A stretch of DNA of 64,000 bases from Colletotrichum lupini (GCF_023278565.1 NC_064678.1:4712001-4776000), one strand, 5' to 3'. Counted from the stretch's first letter, positions 24,601-37,694 are shown. Program-made: numbers and translations. Notes: generated by a model from the letters alone, not told the origin.

Positions 24601-27600
24601 GAGGCAGCCGCTAACAAGCAGCTATCCGTAGCCCCTACCTGGCAATGCTCGGCCGGTCAGAATATTAATCTTTGCACTCACTCGGGGAGGGTACCGTCGA
24701 GCTTACCACCAAGCCAACAGACGATTTGCGAACCAGCATGTCGATTTCTCGACGTTGCTTGGGTTTCTTCGCAATTGACACATTGATAATCACCCCATTG
24801 CCTCATAGGTCGGCTGTGATATTCAATCGGAGACTTGAAAGGACGTTGTCTCGCTGAACGATACACAAACGGCTTGCTGCTCCAAAACTTCGCAGAATTG
24901 TACGGCAGTGCGACCGCCACATAAGTTCCGTGTAGGTTCCGATATCAGAGTCGTGTAGTCGAAGGCGAGAATGGAGCATGCAGAGAGAACCTATTCTGTC
25001 TCCAGACCGAGCGCGAGCTTCAATTGAGACGCGATATTACGGCCCTTTCTTCTCCGCGATGCTGGTGCGGCAGCGCCGAATGTAGGCGTCATGACGAGGA
25101 CATTTGGCGAAGCGATGGGGCCTAAGGCTATCTTGCCATCTCAATTACGTACGAAAGGGAGCGACAGCACTCGCAGCTCGCGGTGCGACTGGTCATCCCA
25201 CGATGCACTAGTTGCGTCGGTACGGGGGAATGCATTGGATCAAGACCGACGAGTGTCGGTTACATAGCACCAGACAGCGACCCGTGCCGCTTCCACGCCT
25301 CTACCATCCATTCGGTAGCGCCCTCGTGAATCAAAGGGAACTGGTGTACCAAGGGTCGCGTTCTATCCCTGCTGCAGCGACGTGGCTATCTCCCCAGGTC
25401 CCTCCAGCCGGAACTCTCGTATCGCAGAGATGTGATACAACAGTCGATAGTCCCGGTCACAGGACTCGAGATGGCGACTAACCGACACTTTTGTGGCAAT
25501 TTACATGGACTTTTACTGATTGCACTGGTCATTGACTGGCCTCATGGTGCTTTTGAATCACCTCTCATGTCATACAAGGAACCATATGACGAGAAATGAG
25601 ATTGCTCTTTCTACCCGCAGCTTGGCGATGCTGTCGAATACAATACAAATATCCCGACCCCAAAAATGGGTTCTTGAAAAGGATCATGGAAGCGTTTGAC
25701 ATGATACGCGTTGTTGATGACCATGCTGTGCTGAATTGAGCTTGTGTTCAACTCAGTGGGTGCTCACCGACGGGGAGCCGCATGGAAGGGCCTCCATGTG
25801 GGCGGATATGATCGACCCGGCAAATGCGACGTCGATGTTGCCGCTCGCCGAAGGCGGGCGCTTGGATAAATCGCAGCCCCCCTCTTGGACAGGAGTAGTG
25901 TTCCTTTCAAAACCCCACGAGGACGATAGTGCAGATTGTACATGCAGGCGGAAGTCGACGGGTACGAGCGGAAGATAATCGATGCAGGTTCCAATGCGCA
26001 AAGTATTCTTACACGGCTAGGCCGGTGGTTTCTTTGGGCACCCGATCCCCTTGCCCTCGTAGCTGCTGATGCCTGTCTTCGCGCCCGCATCAGTTGTTGC
26101 GACACCAGATGACAGCTACGTCTTGAGGGGATCTCTCAATCACTCACACTTGCTGCTCCCTGCGAAAATGCAAGATGCAGGCGAGGCCGGGGCTATAGTC
26201 TGACCTGTCTCACTCAACAGGTCTAGGTCTATGTAATCATTGTACTCCGTACCATGGATGTGTTATGGCGAGATGACGAAACAAGACACAATATAGGAGT
26301 GTCCATCGAGTACAGCAAGAGACTGCAGCAGGCTGTGGTGAAGATCACTGTTCCTCGCGGCGCGATTCTGTTCTTCAGAGACCCCGGAGAGATATGTCTA
26401 TGCTTACAAACGCGCGCGCACACGCGTGGTCATGTGCCTGGCGGATATGCACGTGGTATCCCTTCCAAGACAGTGTCGACACTCAAAGGCTTCTGAGACA
26501 GACACGGGTGGTCAGCGGCACTACGGCCCTTGATCCAGAACACTACCTAACCCCAGCAGTGAAGAAGGTGAAGAGGAGGGGGGGTAGGGAAAGTGAATGG
26601 TCAGAGGGAAATTTGGAACGCCTAGGTCTCGCTCGACATTGACTCGGGAGGGAATCCGGGGCAGAGTCGAAGGGGGAGGAAAGGGAGGGTCATGTGGCAT
26701 TTGAGACCATCTTGTGGTATCGGGTACAGAGTGGCACATGTAGTGCCAATGTACCAATGGTACATTGGACATTGGAATGTGGTTGTGGTCTTTTCGACCA
26801 CTTTGTCGGATACCATATCACGGATTCGTCGACAATGGCGACGAGTTGCAAGAATCAGAGAAGACCAAAGGTATGTTTACACCAGCTCGTTGGTTAGGAT
26901 GCTGATAGCGCTCAGGAGCGGTGGGATGCTTTCTTGGAAAACGTAATTGTATTGGTAAAGCAACATCTCGATGTTACTTCGCGAGACACTTATTGGGTGG
27001 TTGGCACTCGGCCCTGAGACGGAACCGGAGTCGAAGATGTCTCCCGGCAATGCCATCACAACCGCGACCGCGTGCTGCTTTTTTTTTGGGGGAGCACTGC
27101 TTCGAAAACACATACAGCGAGATCTTAGAATGGTTGCACTATCCGGTTTCCAGGTAGATTTGCTTCATTTCGTGTGGCCCAGCGCAAATTATCACGTTAT
27201 CCGGTTGTCGTATCATGCATATGTCGTCTACAACCCAGGCCCGGGATTCGGGTTTCATTGGGAGGGTGACTCCTGAGCTGGCAGAGAGATGCCGTCGTCT
27301 TCTCTTCCGAATGGGATTCGCAGGCGTCACATTGTACGAACGATACGATGCGGATTCCATTCCAGCGGAAGATCGCGATAGCTACTTGATCAAAATCGGA
27401 AAACCCTGGGTCAGCACATAGATGAGGCCTGGATCTATCGTTCCGTCACACAAATGCGTCTCGCGGGGGGGGGGGATAAGCCGTACGTTAAAGTTTGTCG
27501 CCGTAATCGCATCATCGGGTTTCCGCTTTGCCTTTCGTTTTACGTCTGCCCTGCCATGACGTTGGCGGGTGGGGGAGGGAGGAGGGGCGCGGATAGAGAA

Positions 27601-27826
27601 GGAGGGAAAGACCAGATTTGGGTACTTGGGACGGGCGAGGATCTTCACACGAGAAATCTGGTGTGCCTTGCGGAGAGGATCTACGAATCGGGAGGGGGGG
27701 CAAGGACATGGTTGTGTCAACTGTTCTTTGTCTCCATGCACGAGACGAGATGATTGCCGTGTATGGCGTTCTGGAGGGGAACGAGTTGGAGATGCTGTAA
27801 TGCGTGATGGGATCGGAAAGGGAAGT
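21601..27826. other. 6-kb region with many weak open frames, no supported gene
   Basis: The sequence is of balanced composition with short open frames on both strands. Some look protein-like by eye: + 23926-24216, - 23314-23631, + 26254-26496 (an 80-codon frame with a good ATG context) and + 27215-27421. None has a recognised domain. A consensus-like intron (GTATGT at about 26872, CTGAT, then CTCAG near 26914) would extend one + frame by about 33 codons before a stop. I treat these as chance frames or relics. A G-rich run lies near 27467-27475. Confidence 0.35.
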
Positions 27827-27870
27827 GGGTAGGTATGGACGAGGGTAGGTATGGATGAGGGTAGGTGGGT
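27827..27870. repeat. 16-bp tandem repeat, about 2.75 copies
   Basis: Two near-identical units GGGTAGGTATGGAYGA (27827-27842 and 27843-27858), differing only at C versus T, are followed by a partial third unit. The repeat lies directly before the TATAA box of the two-exon candidate gene on the + strand. Confidence 0.85.
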
Positions 27871-27936
27871 TCTGGGCGAAAGAGATATAATCCAAGGGCC
27901 CGGCCGAGCATCATGGATGATCCCATCTAGAGGAGC

Positions 27937-28413
27937 ATGCGGTGGGGTGGATCGAAAGTATGGGCATATATCTTGAAGACCATCGTCGAGATCGACGAGA
28001 AGGGCTTTGCTTTTGACAGAAAATCCCGATGGCCAAAATTGAACAGGAACGGGGTGTGCAAAACGAGCATCTCCTTGTCAAGTACGAGTACGCAGAAGAT
28101 GGAGACTAACTGATCTTCTTGGCCCTTGGGAAAAGTAGGAAGTATGAGCATGGCGGGACAAAAGGCAAAAAGAAGACCAAGAAAAAAAAAAACTTGTGAA
28201 GATATCGGGAACGTGGAATCGGAAGCAGGGGATGCACCCCCATCGTCGCAAGTATCTAACGCGAAAAGCAAGGAACACACGATGCGCGAAGTGATGGCCG
28301 CATTGAGACCGCCCTACAACCCACACCTCTCTCTGCTGGAACCTCTGGAACATTGGAGAACCCCTGTGACGGCGAAGTCGCAGCGAAGAATCAAGAGTGC
28401 GAACTTGGGATGA
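27937..28413 (+). CDS. Hypothetical two-exon basic protein, 139 aa
   Basis: Not recognised. Exon 1 is 27937-28081 and exon 2 is 28139-28413. The 57-nt intron (28082-28138) has a GTACGA donor, an ACTAAC branch-point match about 30 bases before the acceptor and a GTAG end, and it keeps the frame open across the junction. Exon 1 uses strongly fungal-biased codons (ATC, AAG, ACC, GTC, GAG) and encodes a stretch including ILKTIVEIDEKGF. Exon 2 encodes a Lys/Arg-rich segment that could act as a nuclear signal, an acidic Ser/Pro linker and a Leu/Pro-containing tail. A TATAA box at 27886-27890 sits about 47 bases before the ATG. Without splicing the frame would stop after 58 codons. The opposite strand is also open in part, which lowers confidence, and an earlier exon is possible. 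Confidence 0.42.
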
Positions 28414-29020
28414 GACGAATTCTGACAAGACTGGCAATTTCATGTCAGAAGATTGGATGAAATAGGCAAGGGCTTTCCAAGGTGGATAGACTTGGTACAT
28501 AAAGATTCACTCACTTGGAAAAGCGGTACGCAAGTTATTTTGACTTTGTGTATTAAACTCAAAGTACTGCTATCTTGTTGGTGAGTACGGCTGAAGCGTA
28601 CCAATCTATGGACCGTTCGAAAAAATCAATAAAAAACACTAAACACCAAAAGCCATGTTGTGGTTGTAAGGAAAGACAAGAAGATCGTGACAGATAAGAA
28701 AAAGGCCGAGCATTATGAGACAGTTACGCCCCTCGTAGTGTAAGTATCCTCCCCCCTTTCTTCCATTTCCCACCCTTCCAGTTATCCCTTCCCTTTGACG
28801 TAAATAAGGAATGATTCGTAGATGTATGCCGGTCGCACTTGTACAGGGAGCGGATATCAAATGTTAAGACAGAAAAAAGAAAAATGATGACAAGAAATGA
28901 ACAATGTAGTAAAAGGAAAAGTAAAGTCAGTCTCATATCATGCTCGCGTCGTCATGTGATGTCCTGTGTCCCTTCTATACCCTGCAATGCGCGTATGCTC
29001 ATGCTCCGCTATGTAGTTCC
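28414..29020. other. Intergenic region before the polyketide synthase 3' end
   Basis: About 600 bases of A/T-richer DNA. It probably holds convergent 3' untranslated sequence of the + strand candidate gene and the - strand polyketide synthase. No reading frame or RNA gene is supported. Confidence 0.5.
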
Positions 29021-32000
29021 TTACTCGCAAACCGCTTCACGAAGGAACTGTCCAAGTTGTTTGGCCTGGGAAACTTGGTTAGTTGATGAATGGATATGAG
29101 GTAGAGGACTATAGACTTACATAATCGCCATGCATCATGGAGAAGTGGTTGCCAGGCATGTGCCTAGTCCTGAACTTGTTGATGTCCAGGTACTCATCCC
29201 AACGGTTGGCACCAAAGTCGGTTCTGTTGTCCAGAAGGAAGAGTGCGTGCCCCGTAGGGTAGGGGTCAGGGCGAGGGTCGGATGGCAAGTGGCAGACACC
29301 GTCCTCGCACCAGATGGCCATGACGTTGGGGCACTTGTCCTTGGGGATGGGCTCCGCAGTGTAGTTGCTGAGGGCAGTGACACTGGCGGCGAAGTGAGGA
29401 AGGAGCCATGAGGGGATCTTCTTGTTGTCGTCGTCACCCTCGCCGAGCAGGCCGATGGAGGCGAACCAGGCGTGGAGACTCTTGGGGAGAGGCTCAATGG
29501 TGATGGGGCAGGGAGCATCGATGATGATGAGGTTCTCGACACTCTCGCCGGCCTTGGTGAGCTGGTTGACAATCTCGTAGGCGATGACACCGCCCGCAGA
29601 CCAGCCGGCCAAGGAGTAGGGACCTTTCGGCTGTCTTGCTTTCATGGCTTCGATGAACTTGGAGGCCATGCCGTAGACACCGCACTTGTACTCCTCGGGC
29701 GTCTTCATGAAGGGGGAGAAGAGACCCCAGACAGCCCACTGTGTGGAGACCTGGCTGATCTCGGTATAGGAAGTCGCGCAACCACTGCCGTCGGGAACCA
29801 TCCAAAGGTTCTTGGTGGCAGTGCGGGTGCTGCCTTGAAGAAGGATGGAAGTCGCCTTGCGGTGAGGGTAGTTGTCAATGATCTCTCTTGGTGGAGGGGG
29901 CTTGGTGATGGAGGCAGTGGTGTTACCAGGGTGAGTGTTAATCTCTCTGGTAGGCTCCACCTTCTCCCGCCGAGCGACAGGAGCAGCCTTTGCAGGCTTG
30001 GGTGCGGCGGCGGCCTTCGGCTTTGGGCCAATGCCAAGAGCCTTCTCGACCTCCAAGAGAGAGGGGTTTGTGACGAAGAGATCGTTGGGAATGTCCTGCC
30101 CAGACTTCTCACGGAGAGTGCCTAGGATTGACAAACTCATCAGAGAGTCCATGCCCAGAGCAGCCAAGTCAGGAGCGGCGATAATCTCCTCAACCTCGAC
30201 ACCCATCTCGGTGGCAATGGTTTCACGAAGGATGTTCTGAAGATCATCACAATCCTCCTCCTGAGCATCGCCCTTGACTGAGCGGTCGCTCTCCTCGTAG
30301 GGAGTAGTGACGTTGGAATCAGACTCAAGCTCGGGGGTCTCGGAGACAGAGCCACTAGAATCACCAGAGTCCTGGACGTAACTATCCTTACGGTCCGGGC
30401 TCTCGAACTGGCCAAGGAAGATCTTGAAAGCTCCGATGGTGGGATACTCGACGAAAGCGTGAGAGTCAATGTCGATGTCAAGCTCCTCACGCATTCTGCC
30501 GGAGACGGTCAAAGCCATCAGTGAGTCACAGCCCAGATCAGTGAAGGCGATGTTGTCAGCGAGTTCATCTTGGGTAACACCAACTTCCTTCGCTAGGATG
30601 TCAAACACATCTTGGACGACGGAGCGCTTGGAGAGCTTGGCGTTGACAGCTTTGAGGTTGCTTGCAGTGACCTGCTTGGAGGCCTTCTCCTTGCCGCTCT
30701 TCTCCTTAGCGGGAGCAGCCTTGGCAGGGGCAGCAGCCTTGGGTGCCGTGGCCGCAGTAGCAGGTGCAGCACCTGCCGCAGCACGACCACGAGGAGGAAG
30801 AACCATGTTAAGGACCTTGCGAGGGATGGACTGGAACTTAACATCGCCAGCAACACCAATGATGCGGTCGCCGTCAAAGACGTACGCATCACCAGCCATC
30901 ATCTTGGTACCCTTGACAGGCTGCATGCGGACGTAGGAGCGGTAAGTCTTGGTCTTATCGAGCTTCTCCGTGAATCTCATAGAGCCCCATCCGTGGGAGA
31001 TGAAGACTTGCTCGCGAGAGTCAATGGCATCGGTACCGTTGATGATGAAGCCAGAAATGTGGCAACAACTGTCAATCCAGTAGGGGTTGAAGAAGAAATC
31101 TCCATCTCTGTCGGTAGTCTGGAAGCTGACCTTGGCGGTGGCTTCACAAGTCTTGCTGTCAAGAATGACCTCTTCCATACCCTGGTACTTGGTATCGTAG
31201 TCAACCAGAGCAGTGAAAAGCTTGTAAGTCAGGCCACGGCCAATCTTAGAAGCCTTGCCTTGCCTCTCGGCCTCCTCAAGAGCATCGATGCGACCCTTGA
31301 TGAGGTAGCTGACACGCTCGAACTCGTCAGCCCACTGCTCAGTGCTGCCGTAGACGACCTTGCAAGTGGCGTGCTCGGTCTTCTTGGCACCCTCTCCAGT
31401 GTGGAAGCTGACATCGGCGTAGCCGAGCGTTGCGTTGGCAGTAACAGTGGTTCGCAAGATATGAGCATCAAGCTTGTCGTTGAAGATGAGGGTCTTGGGC
31501 ACCTCGACGTTGGCAACATTCAATCCAATGTTCTCGGTGTCGGGACGAAGCATCTTGTAAGCGTAGTCTGCAACGGTCATGGCCATATCGGCGTAGAGAG
31601 TAGAAGGGCACAAGGGTGCGCCGTTGCACAAGTGACCCTCAACGAGAGGGCGGGTGTCGCGCCTCGACAGGTTGGTCTCGGTCTCGATGAGAGCAATATC
31701 GCCCTTGACGTCCTCGTTGGTGACAGCATGAATGGAGGTGGTCGATAGCTTGGGCCTGGCAGGCTCGATTTGGAGGGGAGCCTTGACAGCGGAAGGACCA
31801 CGGTTCTTGGTAAGACACCAATCACCAGTGTACTGGAGCCAGTAGTTCTTCTCGTCGAAAGAGTAGGTGGGAAGATCCAGAAGACGAGTGCAGTTGGTGA
31901 AGTCGCGGTGGAACTCATCCCAGTCCAAGTTGATACCAGCAGTGTGGAGAGCGCACAGAGTGTTGCTAAGAATCTTGTAGGTAGGCTCGTTGCGACGGAG

Positions 32001-35000
32001 GGTGGGCACAGCAATGGTGCTGATGCCGAAGGAAGACTTGACAAAGTTGGCAAGGACGGGGTGAGGGCCGACCTCAAGCCACACAGTCTTCTCATCAACA
32101 GCGCCAGACTGCTGGGCGTGGACAAGGCCGCCAAGGAAGTTGACGGCGTCACGGGCGTGGTTGCGGAGGTAAGCAGCGTTGACTGGCTCGTGCTCGACCA
32201 TCTTGCCAAGGAGAGGCGAGATAATGGGCACGCGTGGCATGTCGAAGCTCACGGAGCGAGCAAGGGTCTCGAAGTCATCCAAGATAGGATCAACCTGGGC
32301 AGAGTGGAAGGCGAAGGGCACCTTGAGCTGAGTGCACTTGAAGCCAGCAGTACCAAGGTGCGAGGAAATCTCGGAGATCTTGGCGGCAGCACCGCTGAGG
32401 ACGGTCTCGCGGGGACCGTTGATGCAAGCAACGTTGACAGCCTCAGCCTGGGCGCCAAGAGCCTCCATGACAGCCTCCACAGGGCCTGTGACAGCAAGCA
32501 TGGCGTGAGTGCCGGCGGTGCACTTCTGGACCAAAAGCTGGGCGCGAGCTCCAACAAGGTAGATAGTGTCGCTGGCAGACAGGACTCCTGCGGCGTTGAG
32601 AGCAGCATACTCGCCCAGGGAATGACCCATGACAGCGCTGGGCAGAATGCCCCAGGAAGCCCAGAGACGGGTGAGAGCCATCTCGAAGCAGCAGAGGCCA
32701 AGCTGCACAACAACTGGGGACAGCTTAGTAACGTCGGGCTCGCTACCGTCGATCAAGGACAGGAAGCTGGGGAAGCCATGAATCTGGGCGAGCTGGTTGA
32801 ACTCGTCGATGCTATCGCGGAAGACGTGATAATGGGCGTACAGGTCCTTGCCGAGACCAACATAGTGAGAGCCCTGTCCCGTGAACATGAAGGCAACCTT
32901 GGGCTGCTGGGTAGAGATAGGAGTGAAGTTCTCCTTGAGTCTGTCCTTGAGCAGACGCTGGGCCTCAGGGAGGTCTGAAGCAGCAACGTTCATGCGCCAG
33001 TAGTGCTGGATGCGACGGGCAGTGGTGGTGTAGGCCACGTGAGCAAGAGGAGTCTCGGGGTTCTGTTCCATCCAGCCAACAAGTCTCTCGGCGTTGCGGA
33101 TCATGGCAGCCTTGGACTTGCCGGTGACAGTAACGACCTGGACACTGCGAGGATCGGCCTCAGCATTGGCCGCAAGGGGTGCGTCCTCCAAAAGGAGACC
33201 AGTGTTGCCACCAGCAGCACTGAAGTTGTTGACGAAGATGCGTCTGGGCTTACCATCTCTCCTCTTGAAGGGAGTGAGGTGGAATGCAATGTTGACATTG
33301 CGCTCTGAAAGGTCCTTGGGGAAACCCTTGTTGATCTCCTTCTTGATACCGACGTGAGGAGGAATCGCGTTCTTCTTCATCATCATCAGCACCTTGGTAA
33401 GGGCAGTGACACCAGAAGCAGCTTCTCCGTGTCCAATGTTGGACTTGACAGCACCCAGGTACAGAGGGCGGTCAGCAGCTCTCTTGCGGTCAGCAGGAGC
33501 GAAGACGTTGGTAACTGAAAGCATCTCAGTGCCGTCACCGGCCTGGGTGCCAGTACCGTGCATCTCGACGTAATCAACGTCAAGAGGGTCAACACCAGCC
33601 TCGTCGAGAATGTGCCTGGACAAGATAGACTGGGTAGGTCCGTGGGGGTGAGTGATGGAAATGGCATCAGCAGAGTGGTTGGTCGCGGTGCCCAAAATGA
33701 CAGCCAAGATGTTATCCTTGTCAGCGACGGCATCATCCAGACGCTTGACAATGACGGAGGCACAGCCGTCAGCACGGCAGTAGCCATCGGCGCCGTTGTC
33801 GAAAGTGGCGCAGGGTCCGGTCTTGGACAGGAACTGGCCACGCGACAGACCTGCGAAAATATCCGGGTTGGTCATGCAAGACAGACCACCGACGATGGCG
33901 GTGTCGCAGTCCTTTACCCACAGAGAGTTGCAGGCAACGTTGAGAGCGGCGGCACTGGACGAGCAGGCCGTATCGACGTTCAAACTAGGACCACTGAAGC
34001 CAAAGTGGTAGTTGATGCGACCGGGGCCGAAGGCTCTGACACCACCAGTAATGTAGTAGGTGTCGACCTCCTGAGCGGCGTTGATTTCACGCCAATCGTC
34101 AGAGGTCTGGCCGTAGAAAGTACCAATACGGTCCAATCTTGTAGAGGGTGTCCTGTTGGGCACATATCCGCACATCTCGAGGGCCTCGTAGGCGGTAGTC
34201 AGGGCCATACGCTGCATGGGGTCGGTCTGGAACGCCTCACGGGGAGACATGTTGAAGAAACGGGGATCGAAGTATCCCGGGTTCTCAATCCAGCAACCGT
34301 ATTGACTGTGACTGGTGTTCACAGCCTTGCCGGTGATATCGTAATGGGTTGCGACCGGGAAACGATCCGCAGGCACGACCCTGTGCACATCCAGACCCTT
34401 GGAAAGTAGCTCCCATAGCTTCTCGTGGCTGGCGGCGTCGGGGAAACGACCGGCCATACCAACGATGGCCAGCTTGCACTTTCCGCTGGAGCCGTGGTTG
34501 CCAATAGGAGAGTTGTAGCTTTCTCTCTGGATTCTAGGTCCAGGGCGGACGGTAACGTCCAACTGTGTCTTGTCCTTGATCAACTTGGAAAGAGTCTCGG
34601 CATTGTGTGTGGGTCCGAAGGGGATAACGAGGCAAGTTGACCCCTCGAAGTCGCGAGCAGTCTCGATACATCCCTCAATACCTTTCTGGAATTGAAGCAC
34701 ATCAATGAGGCACTCGTGTGTGACGGCCTTGATGAGAGACTTGGTGTCGGTCTCGGCGAACCAAATGCCCTTGGTGCCTGACATAATGGCAGAGCGAGGC
34801 TTCGTCTTAGCCAGAATCTCGGCGACCTTGGGGTCGTTGAGGCGCAGGATCTTCTCGATATCTGCGGTACCGTGAAGGTGTGATGCGTGGTAGGGTCCGT
34901 AGACGGGAATAGCCGTCGGCTTGACGCCGAAGACATTCTGGTCCTCAAGGGCCTTGAGGGTAGCCGGCGGTCCTGAGATTGCCAGACTTGATGCCGACAC

Positions 35001-35739
35001 AGCGCTAACGTATGCTTGGCTGGCGACGGGGATATACTGTGGCAAGGTTAGAGGCCGTAGATGAGACGGGACTCTTGAAAAATGAGGCTTACATTAGATT
35101 CATGGAAATTAGTAAGTGCCTCTTTGGCTTCGGATTCCTTCAGGCCGGGAAGGATGTGTGTCCAGGGTTCAGATTGACCGACCGGCGGGCTAAGCCTCTC
35201 AGCCAACGAGCCGACGTGAGTGCCGGTTCGGAAGGCCATGAGGACTACCTGAACGGCAAGGGGTATCAAGGTAGAGACTGAAGGGGTCGAGGCGATAGCA
35301 GCGGCGGCGAAAAGCCCCGTGCAAAGACCCATGAAGAAAGTGTGTTCGTGAACAGAAACATCTTGCGGCTCCTTTTCGTGGCGGCTACACGCTTGTTAGT
35401 GGAGATGTCACAGAAAGAACTTTGGCTAGTTGTCCAGGCGACGTACTCGATGTAATGGGCCAACTGGGTGATACACAAGAGGGCGCTGTCGATACCAGGA
35501 TGCTTGATGCTCTGGGCGTGGTAACGCTCGTTGAGTTGGCGGAGCGTCAGGAACGTGGGGAGCTTCGACCGTTCCAACTTCCCCAAACCATCGATCTCCT
35601 CCCTCAAAGCCTGGCCAGCCTGGTCGAGGAACGTCTTCGCAAGGGTGCTCGGATTCCCTGAACGGCAGAACTCGGCGAGAAATCCATGGGTATCAAGTGA
35701 CTGATCTCCGAAGAGGAGATAAGACATCATGTCGGCCAT
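29021..35739 (-). CDS. Non-reducing polyketide synthase (SAT-KS-AT-PT-ACP-ACP-TE), melanin type, 2181 aa
   Basis: Iterative type I synthase that builds an aromatic naphthol precursor (expected T4HN) from malonyl-CoA in the cytosol. Exons: 35447-35739, 35093-35384, 29121-35036, 29021-29065; introns of 62, 56 and 55 nt. The spliced length is exactly 2182 codons. SAT: GLCTG motif with Cys119, and PYHASHLH near residue 245. KS: starts about 382, active Cys553 in DTACSSS, later EMHGTGTQ and SNIGHGEAASG. AT: FTGQGSHYVGLG, then Ser1001 in GHSLGEYAA. PT: His1330 in VEGHLCNGAPLCPS and Asp1517 in YWIDSCCHISGF. An Ala/Lys/Pro-rich linker precedes ACP1 (Ser1700, LGCDSL) and ACP2 (Ser1826, LGMDSL). TE/Claisen cyclase: Ser2008 in GWSAGG, His2159 in GNHFSMM. 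The last exon supplies the AKQLGQFLREAVCE ending. The ATG at 35739 gives the usual MSYLLFGDQ-like start; the frame stays open upstream but without an ATG. A YWA1-type product is the main alternative. Confidence 0.95.
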
Positions 35740-35830
35740 CTTGAAGGGTTGTCGACATAGATTTCCTAGGGTGATGAGGTTCCGATGGTCTGGAAAAAAG
35801 AGTATGTCTGTAGGGGAGAGTCTCTTGAAC

Positions 35831-35836
35831 TTATAT
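35831..35836 (-). promoter_or_regulatory. TATA box of the polyketide synthase gene
   Basis: Read on the - strand the sequence is CATATAAG, about 95 bases upstream of the start codon at 35739. A C/T-rich stretch and the leader lie between. No TCG-N5-CGA AflR-type palindrome was obvious in the first 500 bases upstream on a visual scan. Confidence 0.5.
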
Positions 35837-37668
35837 GACTGAGATGGGCTCGAGACAGGACGGGCAACGGGTGTGCACACCAATCCAATAACAGACCACC
35901 TCCCGAGTTACTCAACCCAGCTGTCAATGTCATGGCTGATGGATAGTGGTATCAATCACAACATGCAACACATGCTGGTAAGAGAGGGAGTGAGGTAAAA
36001 GGGGAGGGGTGCGTGGACAGAATCCATCCCAAGTATCCGCACGCCCCCGTGCACCCCCTTCCCTTCGTTCGCACTAGGGCCCATCCTTCTCTCGCCCGGG
36101 TGGCTAGCGTCAGTCCGGCCCTGAGAATCCTCGGTGACCGAAGTTCATGGATGATTTTCAGTGTCTTGCCGCATCGGTCGAGACCCATTGGTTCAGGGCA
36201 AGCGATCAAGGCCGCCACACGGGCTTCCCTACTCCAATTCATCTATGCTGAGTGAACGGGCAGCCGGACAGACAGAGGAAGGACCGCAATGGGCCGCAGC
36301 GCGGCAACTCGAGCGGAAGCAAGGCAGAGCGGAATTTGGCTCACGCATTTTGCCAATGTTTCTCACACTCGAGGATCCACACGCCCAGGCCGGCGCCGTG
36401 GAGCGAGGGATAGAGAATGTACCGGCTCGTGTATCGATTACTCGTGACTCGGGCTTCTTGGATGGCACATATCTCGAGTTGGAAGTAAGCAGTAGTAAGT
36501 GTACCTGTCGGTGGAGCATGTCAAGTACACCTTGGTCAAACATGACGTGATGACACCAGGAGTGTTGCCTGGTCTACCTGTCCAGAAGCCATGATATACT
36601 ACCGTATAAGGTAGGCAGGTAGCGCAGGGCTGTACAATAGCAGCGTCGTGAGCTACCTTACGGGACGAGTTTCGAGCAAGCTCGCATGGCAGTCGAAAGA
36701 AAACGAGTTTCGATCTCGGAAGCGTTAACAGCAAGAACACGATCGAAAGCGGTGAAACGGGTTTGAGAAGAAGACGGTCCGTTAAGGGTAAGCACCAAGA
36801 TTACCTCGTTAGGCGTGATCGAGGGTGCTGGAAAGGCGTCAACCTGGGAGCAGGGCTGGCATCAGAGGGACGTCGAGACCGGACCACGTCGAGCCTGCAC
36901 CAGATGTCATGAGGAGAGTACTGAAGAAGGTAAGCAGAGCAAAGATACGAAACATGGCCACGCAGGGCAGCAGCATACGGCACCATGGTAGAAACGGTCT
37001 GGTGAAACTGCGCAATACGAGCCAGGCCGGGTGCGCAGACTGGGCCTCTCACAGCTCGCGATGCGGCTTCCCCACATGGAGTTGAACGGCGTGTCAGGCA
37101 ATTCGGCGGGCGGCAGGCCTGTCGGATTCCTAGAGAAGAGCTCGGATGGAGAGCGTGTAAACAGGGTGAATGGGCGTTGGGTAGGTCGATTGCGGATTGC
37201 GGGATGCGGACTGTGTGCGATTGTGGTCGTGGTTGTGGGGGTGGGCGCTGGGTCGACGCTTTGTCCGACGGACATCCCCATGGACATTGCCAAAGCGAGA
37301 TGAACCCAGAGATAGAAACCAAACCGACACGCCCCACGCCCCCTCCTTTTTAGGGACCTCAGGACCAATGGATGATCATGATTTTGGCGTTTAGAAGAGA
37401 AAAGGCGAAGGATTAAATGGCAGTGGTTGCTGATGTATCGGATTTAGTTAGAATGCATATCGACGTTTGGTGATCTATCGCGAGCACTGGTGGATGGATG
37501 TCCAGTTAGAGATGACAGCAGAGGCTGACGGGCTGGAAGAAGGATGCGAGACGTTGCTGGGTGAAGTTCGGAGAAAAAGACACAACTGCCCTGCCCTGGC
37601 TGACGTCGTCGGACTTGACGGTGGTGGGGGAGAACGGCGGCGGACGGGATGCGGGCAAGTGGTGGGCT

Positions 37669-37694
37669 GCGGCTTGCGGCTTGCGGCTTGCGGC
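37669..37694. repeat. Short GCTTGCG tandem repeat
   Basis: Three to four consecutive copies of a 7-base unit (CTTGCGG/GCTTGCG) lie in otherwise unique intergenic DNA. Confidence 0.75.

Noticed and set aside
21601..26253. Suspected degraded transposable element
   Set aside because: No terminal repeats, target duplications or transposase/reverse-transcriptase motifs could be recognised by eye.
29130..34948. Many long open frames inside the polyketide synthase on both strands (up to 402 codons)
   Set aside because: They mirror the codon periodicity of the 2181-aa synthase on the other strand or in shifted frames and show no independent motifs.
35740..35883. N-terminal extension of the synthase by about 48 residues
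   Set aside because: There is no ATG in the extension and the segment spans the TATA box; the ATG at 35739 gives the usual family start.
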